A program made the position numbers and the translations under genes. Positions 38,285 to 41,903 of a stretch of DNA of 41,903 nucleotides are shown here, in pieces. A model generated the notes under the pieces. It worked only from the letters and a program-made list of their open reading frames with translations. It did not search any database and had not been told where the DNA came from. How positions within the stretch are numbered: position 1 is the stretch's first letter; every line of letters starts with the position of its first letter. Source of the stretch: a virus; the IMG/VR virus record IMGVR_UViG_3300002835_000393, positions 1 to 41,903 of that record; one strand, given 5' to 3'.

Positions 38285-38414
38285 TGAATATTTAAACGAT
38301 CAACTTAGTAAGGCCCAAGCCTTGCTATGGGGTGGCTCCGAAACAGAAAACATCGAAGCGCACAACATTATCTCTAAGTTAATTAAAGACAAGATAGAGC
38401 AGGTGGGACTATGA
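38271..38414 (+). CDS. Small early protein (47 aa)
   Basis: 47 residues starting inside the acidic tail of the previous gene; its GGAGGAGG ribosome-binding site doubles as Glu/Asp codons of that tail. Helical: NDQLSKAQALLWGGSETENI. A second ATG two codons later is possible. ATGA coupled to the next gene. Confidence 0.65.
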   Translation: MKMSDEYLNDQLSKAQALLWGGSETENIEAHNIISKLIKDKIEQVGL

Positions 38415-38593
38415 GCAAACAATATAAAGTCTATGGAGATATCATTCAGGATTACTACATTGTAGTAACTGCAGATGATAGCGATGACGCATGGTATAAG
38501 GCAGTATCAAGCCCGAAAAAGGAATGGGTAAAGGCTGCTGCTAAAAAGGATAAGATAGAGCCATACCAAGTAGAAGAACTAACAACTGAATAA
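38411..38593 (+). CDS. Small early protein
   Basis: 60 residues: QYKVYGDIIQDYYIVVTADD then a basic helix KEWVKAAAKKDKIEPYQVEE. The strand-helix order YxVxxxxxxxYxxxVxAxxxxxA is common in small phage proteins. Last gene before a canonical promoter region. Confidence 0.7.
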   Translation: MSKQYKVYGDIIQDYYIVVTADDSDDAWYKAVSSPKKEWVKAAAKKDKIEPYQVEELTTE

Positions 38594-38678
38594 AGATAGC
38601 TTTGGCCGTTATGGACAATTCGGACATAACGGTCATTAAGCTAAGGGACACGGGCAAAAATATTGCTTTACGACCCTA

Positions 38679-38707
38679 TTTACAAAACCCCGAAATTCGG
38701 ATATAAT
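38679..38707 (+). promoter_or_regulatory. Canonical sigma-70-type promoter
   Basis: TTTACA, exactly 17 bases, TATAAT. It differs from the TTGTCA-N11 family and drives the Lsr2-like gene. Confidence 0.7.
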
Positions 38708-38740
38708 ATATATAACAAAGATCTAGAAAGGATCAAACAA

Positions 38741-38893
38741 ATGACATCAACACCAACAACAACTCGTGAATACCTAAAGGCCCAGGGAATTACTGTAGGC
38801 AAGCGTGGTCGCTTTTCAGCTGCAGCTCTAGGCGTTATCAGCAAGGCAGCACAAGAGGGCGTAGTCTTCACAGACAAGAAGAACGTCAAGTAA
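38741..38893 (+). CDS. Lsr2 C-terminal-domain-like DNA-binding peptide
   Basis: 50 residues from ATG 38741 after AGAAAGG. TREYLKAQGITVGKRGRFSA then AALGVISKAAQEGV resembles the C-terminal DNA-binding domain of actinobacterial Lsr2 (REWAxxxGxxVxxRGRIPxxV...A). There the RGR loop enters the AT-rich minor groove. The N-terminal oligomerisation domain is absent. It could bind the same sites without silencing, or compete with host Lsr2; this is inference. It has a constitutive-looking promoter of its own. Confidence 0.65.
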   Translation: MTSTPTTTREYLKAQGITVGKRGRFSAAALGVISKAAQEGVVFTDKKNVK

Positions 38894-38905
38894 TAAGCTA
38901 AGTGT

Positions 38906-38950
38906 GGGGTTCCTCCTCTCTGTGGGAAAACGGGAAAGGGGAGGAACCTC
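38906..38950 (+). terminator. Large hairpin after the Lsr2-like gene
   Basis: GGTTCCTCC pairs with GGGAGGAACC-type sequence (38908-38918 with 38938-38948), a GC-rich stem with a long loop, between the stop at 38893 and the next promoter. Only a short T-run follows. Confidence 0.55.
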
Positions 38951-38963
38951 GCTTCATTTACAA

Positions 38964-38986
38964 ATGTCAGTGGTCAATGGTATAAT
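38964..38986 (+). promoter_or_regulatory. ATGTCA-N11-TATAAT early promoter 15
   Basis: ATGTCA, 11 bases, perfect TATAAT with extended TGG; leader AAACGAAAGG. Last of the family on the right. Confidence 0.8.
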
Positions 38987-39006
38987 CAAAACGAAAGGCG
39001 GAACTC

Positions 39007-39351
39007 ATGGCTAAGGCGAACGAATTCAAAGCGGCAGAAAAACTAACAGACTATCTAAATAATGCTAACTTCTCACCAGCAGTAATGGCTAATGTACTAA
39101 CAACTGAACATACCTTGTATACACAAGACAGGCTAATGGAACTAGTTAGATATATTATCCAATATAATTCCCTTAGATTAAAGTCAGAATGGGATAAAGG
39201 ATATACATCCGAAGGATTGCTTTTGGCTGATGCTCTTAACGATATGATTGAGGCAAAATACGGGGCGGTGGATAGAAACCTAACTATTAAATCCCTTGAA
39301 GAAACAAGAGTAAGAGATAGCAAATACATAATGGACTTAGATTCATTCTAA
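39007..39351 (+). CDS. Hypothetical early protein
   Basis: 114 residues, helical: FKAAEKLTDYLNNANFSPAV, RLMELVRYIIQYNSLRLKSE, and a C-terminal charged segment. No motif recognised. GAAAGGCGG ribosome-binding site. It is the last plus-strand gene. Confidence 0.75.
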   Translation: MAKANEFKAAEKLTDYLNNANFSPAVMANVLTTEHTLYTQDRLMELVRYIIQYNSLRLKSEWDKGYTSEGLLLADALNDMIEAKYGAVDRNLTIKSLEETRVRDSKYIMDLDSF

Positions 39352-39613
39352 GATAGCTTTCCCCTATGGGGCATATAGTAAATATACTATATGTCCCATT
39401 TTTGTATGCCCATCTTATGGGCCAAATTTCTTCTTTACGACGCATGTAAAAATACGCTGGAATTTGTAGCAAATCGAATAAAATCTGTCAATATCTGTAT
39501 AAAATATCTCATTATATGAGACAAATTATACAGAATTAGACATAATTTTTTGGCATAAATATGGGCCAAAATTGCTCTTTACGAACAAATAAAAAAATTT
39601 CCTGGAATATCTA

Positions 39614-39642
39614 TTGACATATATTGGCCAATATGCTTTATA
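39614..39642 (+). promoter_or_regulatory. Strong sigma-70-type promoter without a gene
   Basis: TTGACA, 17 bases, TTTATA with extended TGC. A second, TTGACA-N17-TATCGT, follows at 39652-39680. Neither is followed by an open frame on this strand. Confidence 0.6.
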
Positions 39643-39750
39643 TGGGCCCTATTGACATTATGATTACGAAATGATATCGTTTGTACCATTACACAGGTAT
39701 ATTTAACTATATATAATGATAGTATTTGAGCCTAAATTAATAGTATGATT

Positions 39751-39780
39751 CTCCACTTTACTCCACAATACTCCACTAAA
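39751..39780 (+). repeat. Three tandem 10-bp iterons
   Basis: CTCCACTTTA, CTCCACAATA and CTCCACTAAA in exact 10-bp register, so CTCCAC recurs on one face of the helix. Confidence 0.75.
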
Positions 39781-39782
39781 TA

Positions 39783-39797
39783 AGCCTCTAGGAGGCT
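39783..39797. terminator. Small hairpin between convergent units
   Basis: AGCCTC / GAGGCT with loop TAG, between the gene-free region and the minus-strand gene that ends at 39828. Confidence 0.45.
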
Positions 39798-39827
39798 CAT
39801 ACAAGGGAGATTAAAGGGAGGGGGATA

Positions 39828-40304
39828 TTAGGATATGGCAGCAAATCTGGTGGAAAATCTATCGACAACCTGTGGGTCCACAGGATTTGGTTTACATCCA
39901 CCAATAGGAAAATCTTTGCTTCTTGCCTTATTTTCAATTGCTTCATTGGATCTGATATTCATATTCCAATATTCTCCCATAGACTGAGAATCTCTCCAGT
40001 CTTTCATTATATTAGGGTCTATGTTGTATATGATATCTCTTTGCTTTCCCATGGTTGTAACTATCATGTATACGACATATGTCTTATCTTTATTGTCATA
40101 TATCCATTGTATTGGGCCTACTGAGGATTCCAGCTCCCCTTTGTTCCCGCCCATTGATAGGTAATTTTCAACATCATCGTCATCTACATCCCCTGGCTCT
40201 ACGCCAAGAGATTCTGCCACTTCTTCACGAATGGCTCTATCTTCTTCAGCTTCTATTTCTTCTGCAACTGCCTTGACAACATCAGCTATCATTATTTTCT
40301 TCAT
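39828..40304 (-). CDS. Hypothetical protein
   Basis: 158 residues. The N-terminus is strongly acidic and helical (VVKAVAEEIEAEEDRAIREE), followed by VGPIQWIYDNKDKTYVVYMI and a mixed C-terminal domain. The ESSVGPIQW and DKTYVVYMIVTTM strands suggest an alpha/beta fold. No family recognised. It is the last gene of the right-hand minus operon. Confidence 0.7.
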   Translation of the reverse strand: MKKIMIADVVKAVAEEIEAEEDRAIREEVAESLGVEPGDVDDDDVENYLSMGGNKGELESSVGPIQWIYDNKDKTYVVYMIVTTMGKQRDIIYNIDPNIMKDWRDSQSMGEYWNMNIRSNEAIENKARSKDFPIGGCKPNPVDPQVVDRFSTRFAAIS

Positions 40305-40311
40305 GAGTCTA

Positions 40312-40677
40312 TTATACCTCTTTCAATCCACAATTCTTGCATACATTATCTTTAAATAAATGTACTGCCAAGGAAGTATCCTCTTGTTTCTTATCTACTC
40401 TCTTGAATATATCTCTTAATAGGTCTATAGGGGAAGTCTTATCCTCTTCTGGTAGCCCGCCGTGTTTGTGCAATATCTTGAGTAGGATGCCTGCTATGAA
40501 TAGATCATCACTAAATGCCATCCAGGGAAATAGTATATCAAATGGGTCAATTGGGACAGATAGGTACATAACGCACAAAACGGCTATGATCTTGATGTGT
40601 AGGGGACATCTATCAAATTGAGCCTTATATGGCTTAAATACCTGGTTTAGATTCTTAATTAGTATCCACCCATGCAT
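40312..40677 (-). CDS. DUF1232-like membrane protein with CxxC tail
   Basis: 121 residues. Two hydrophobic segments, about 29-52 (IIAVLCVMYLSVPIDPFDIL) and 57-70 (DDLFIAGILLKIL), with PIDPFD and DDL, match the DUF1232 pattern (Y..SPIDLIPD...DD). The C-terminus ends VCKNCGLKEV, a half zinc ribbon. It probably lies in the inner membrane; role unknown. Its start lies 19 bases inside the previous gene. Confidence 0.65.
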   Translation of the reverse strand: MHGWILIKNLNQVFKPYKAQFDRCPLHIKIIAVLCVMYLSVPIDPFDILFPWMAFSDDLFIAGILLKILHKHGGLPEEDKTSPIDLLRDIFKRVDKKQEDTSLAVHLFKDNVCKNCGLKEV

Positions 40678-40868
40678 TCATTTCTAGTGTGATATAGTCT
40701 GATCTTAGTCAATATCTTTTTAGTTGGAGCGCTCAATGGCTCTTGGCATGCACCGCATGCCATATCCCATTCACCGCTAAAGAAGTCATATTTAGCTCCC
40801 TTAAAGTTGGCATATTTATGTGCCACAAAAGTAGCAAAGGGATCAGGTATTTCTAAGTTCTGCAGCAT
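40659..40868 (-). CDS. Small zinc-ribbon-type protein
   Basis: 69 residues: FATFVAHKYANFKGAKYDFF then MACGACQEPLSAP and RLYHTRNEC. CxxC and a distal His/Cys pair suggest one zinc site. The ATG coincides with the expected transcription start of the promoter at 40875, so a leaderless message is likely. Confidence 0.65.
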   Translation of the reverse strand: MLQNLEIPDPFATFVAHKYANFKGAKYDFFSGEWDMACGACQEPLSAPTKKILTKIRLYHTRNECMGGY

Positions 40869-40874
40869 GTATTT

Positions 40875-40903
40875 ATTATAACATTTATGTCAGGTACTGA
40901 CAA
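40875..40903 (-). promoter_or_regulatory. TTGTCA-N17-TATAAT promoter with TGTCAG dyad
   Basis: On the minus strand TTGTCA, 17 bases, TATAAT: canonical spacing. The -35 lies in a perfect 15-bp dyad TGTCAG-GTA-CTGACA (40888-40902). Its half-site equals the upstream box of the early promoters, so it may be the palindromic site of the same regulator. Confidence 0.7.
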
Positions 40904-40941
40904 GAGGTCTCTACTTTTCGACTTCACTTTTTCGATCTATA

Positions 40942-41109
40942 TTATGAAACTAATCCTTTATATGCATGACATGCACATACACCTACTATTTGATAGGTTC
41001 TATCTACTTCTGCTAGGTCATTATATGTAGCTATAGCTTGGCAGTAATGGCACTTTTCTGCCTCTTCCGCCGATTCTAAGTAGGCTTCAAGGTTATCTAA
41101 TATACCCAT
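40942..41109 (-). CDS. Small zinc-binding-type protein
   Basis: 55 residues from ATG 41109, nine bases after AAGGAA; the longer frame to 41154 starts inside the previous gene. LDNLEAYLESAEEAEKCHYC, then VGVCACHAYKGL: a CxxC and a CxC-H pair. Probably zinc binding. Function unknown. Confidence 0.65.
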   Translation of the reverse strand: MGILDNLEAYLESAEEAEKCHYCQAIATYNDLAEVDRTYQIVGVCACHAYKGLVS

Positions 41110-41110
41110 A

Positions 41111-41338
41111 TTACTTATTCCTTGGTATGAGCTTCTGAGGGCCTTCTGTGCCAAATAGGGACTTCTTTACAGGTACGCAGTTAGGGACTCTTCTTCCGCC
41201 CTTGTCCTTCATACCCACCTGCTTGTATCCGCTCCAGCAAGCCTTCTCAATGTTGTCCCACTTATCTTCATCTGGGTTCTCTGATTGATACCCTTTTGAG
41301 ATCTCTTCATCTGTTAATTCAATATTATCCATACTCAT
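41111..41338 (-). CDS. Conserved phage hypothetical protein (GYKQVGMKxKxGRxVPNCVP)
   Basis: 75 residues. IELTDEEISKGYQSENPDED is followed by CWSGYKQVGMKDKGGRRVPN and CVPVKK. The GYxQxGMKxKxGxxVPNCVP motif recurs in many phage proteins, often within larger virion or protease proteins, and its role is not known to me. ATGA coupled to the upstream gene. Confidence 0.7.
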   Translation of the reverse strand: MSMDNIELTDEEISKGYQSENPDEDKWDNIEKACWSGYKQVGMKDKGGRRVPNCVPVKKSLFGTEGPQKLIPRNK

Positions 41339-41583
41339 ATTTTACCATATCTTTCTGGATCATCTAGGATCTCGGCTAATAGCCCTATTGGTACATCGTG
41401 CCCTGCTTTAATATGCTCCCGTACATGAGCAATTAAATGTCCATCATCATGGATCTCTTCTGACATTGATAATAAAGAGTATTCATCTGAACGTTCATTT
41501 AACCAACATGCAGCACATTCTATCCATCCGCCTACATGAGCGTATATATAAATGTCGCTGTCTGTAAATCTAGAGTATGCCAT
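41335..41583 (-). CDS. Zinc-finger-like phage protein
   Basis: 82 residues: YIYAHVGGWIECAACWLNER then LIAHVREHIKAGHDVP. CxxC followed by H-x3-H, as in a C2H2-like finger, with the HxxxH...GHxVP end typical of a phage family. It could bind nucleic acid or act structurally. Confidence 0.7.
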   Translation of the reverse strand: MAYSRFTDSDIYIYAHVGGWIECAACWLNERSDEYSLLSMSEEIHDDGHLIAHVREHIKAGHDVPIGLLAEILDDPERYGKI

Positions 41584-41595
41584 TGGTTCCCCCTA

Positions 41596-41841
41596 TTAAT
41601 GTATCTTGTTTATTCCCTTTTTAGACCAGTGTAAATAAGATTTAACACCTACTATCCCATAAAGGATAGCGCCAAGAATAAAACCGTACTGCTTTGTTAT
41701 CAAAGCATATGCAGTCCACATAAATTCATTAAATATGAACCAGAGCCAACCAAATCTTTTCTTCCTGCCAATTACAAACATAGCTGCAGCACCGCTTAAA
41801 ACAAGCACGTATGAGGCGTAGCTATTTACCCACTGTTCCAT
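41596..41841 (-). CDS. Small membrane protein, PnuC-like segment
   Basis: 81 residues with three membrane helices, about 8-24 (YASYVLVLSGAAAMFVI), 30-47 (FGWLWFIFNEFMWTAYAL) and 52-67 (YGFILGAILYGIVGVK). WLWFIFNEFMWTAYALITKQ is similar to a membrane repeat of nicotinamide riboside transporters (PnuC), but the protein is far shorter, so transport is doubtful. AAGGG lies upstream of its ATG. Confidence 0.65.
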   Translation of the reverse strand: MEQWVNSYASYVLVLSGAAAMFVIGRKKRFGWLWFIFNEFMWTAYALITKQYGFILGAILYGIVGVKSYLHWSKKGINKIH

Positions 41842-41870
41842 ATTTAATATACCCTTATCGTTAGGTATCT

Positions 41871-41892
41871 ATTATACCATCAGTTGTGTCAA
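41871..41892 (-). promoter_or_regulatory. Promoter for the right-hand minus operon
   Basis: On the minus strand TTGACA, 10 bases, TATAAT with extended TGG. The short spacing resembles the TTGTCA-N11 family, and the box sits in a dyad TCAAC-GTA-GTTGA at the window edge. Confidence 0.55.
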
Positions 41893-41903
41893 CGTAGTTG
41901 ACT

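Larger units (their letters stand above)
39352..39827. other. Gene-free AT-rich region, candidate origin or regulatory RNA locus
   Basis: About 475 bases without a credible gene. Contents: an inverted repeat around 39370-39399 (GGCATATAGTA / TACTATATGTCC); two copies of ATGGGCCAAA...TTTACGA (39417-39440, 39561-39584); two CTGGAAT motifs; two TTGACA promoters; three 10-bp iterons; and a hairpin before the convergent gene. AT content rises sharply at 39,480-39,740. Confidence 0.5.

Noticed and set aside
39287-39472. Minus-strand 61-codon frame
   Set aside because: Overlaps the end of a well-supported plus-strand gene and an inverted repeat; no ribosome-binding site.
39415-39531. Plus-strand 37-codon frame starting MPILWAKFLL
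   Set aside because: It runs through the repeated ATGGGCCAAA...TTTACGA motif and has no ribosome-binding site; a chance frame in regulatory DNA.
1-41903. Integrase, attachment site or insertion sequence
   Set aside because: No recombinase-like protein, tRNA-overlapping direct repeat or terminal inverted repeats were seen; the tRNA genes look like translated cargo, not integration sites.

Overview
The window looks like part of a tailed phage genome (or prophage-like contig) of an AT-rich actinobacterium, plausibly a freshwater type. This is inferred from five things. There are head, tail and lysis genes but no ribosomal or housekeeping genes. Several genes appear to be read from leaderless mRNAs. 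One small protein resembles the Lsr2 DNA-binding domain and another the actinobacterial CDACG...CGHH zinc family. The early ribosome-binding sites are GAAAGG-type. A class II (B12-dependent) ribonucleotide reductase and two tRNAs are present. No terminase, major capsid, DNA polymerase or integrase gene lies inside the window.

Layout. Bases 1-22,000 are almost entirely minus strand: a partial prohead protease, the portal, a LamG-domain protein, then a block of six Fe(II)/2-oxoglutarate (2OG) prolyl-4-hydroxylase-like enzymes mixed with two beta-sandwich proteins and an FkbM-like methyltransferase. Next come eight tail-fibre or decoration proteins (one with a 60-residue stretch made only of Pro and Phe), a holin candidate and the ribonucleotide reductase. 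Bases 22,129-24,953 are plus strand: a lysozyme-like endolysin operon (one gene starts at ATT), a TylF-like methyltransferase and a seventh 2OG oxygenase. Bases 24,960-27,733 are minus strand: small proteins, a tRNA-Ile(UAU) and second copies of the beta-sandwich protein and the FkbM-like enzyme. Bases 27,870-39,351 are a plus-strand early region of about 36 small genes plus a tRNA-Asp. Bases 39,352-39,827 are a gene-free AT-rich region with iterons. Bases 39,828-41,841 are minus-strand small zinc-binding and membrane proteins.

The most unusual content is regulatory. The early region has 15 promoters with TTGTCA or ATGTCA exactly 11 bp upstream of a TATAAT-like -10 box. Nine of them have a CRP/GlxR-type palindrome (TGTGA-N6-TCACA) upstream, and the palindrome-to--10 distances fall in steps of one helical turn (about 42, 52, 62 and 73 bp). 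Four intergenic cassettes also carry pairs of DnaA boxes (TTATCCACA). Phage early transcription therefore appears wired to host DnaA and CRP-family regulators through a repeated cassette.

A second theme is post-translational chemistry. Seven prolyl-hydroxylase-like enzymes and three methyltransferase-like proteins lie close to Pro-rich and collagen-like virion proteins, which suggests virion hydroxylation or decoration. All functional statements are from reading the sequence and remembered family features; no database search was run.
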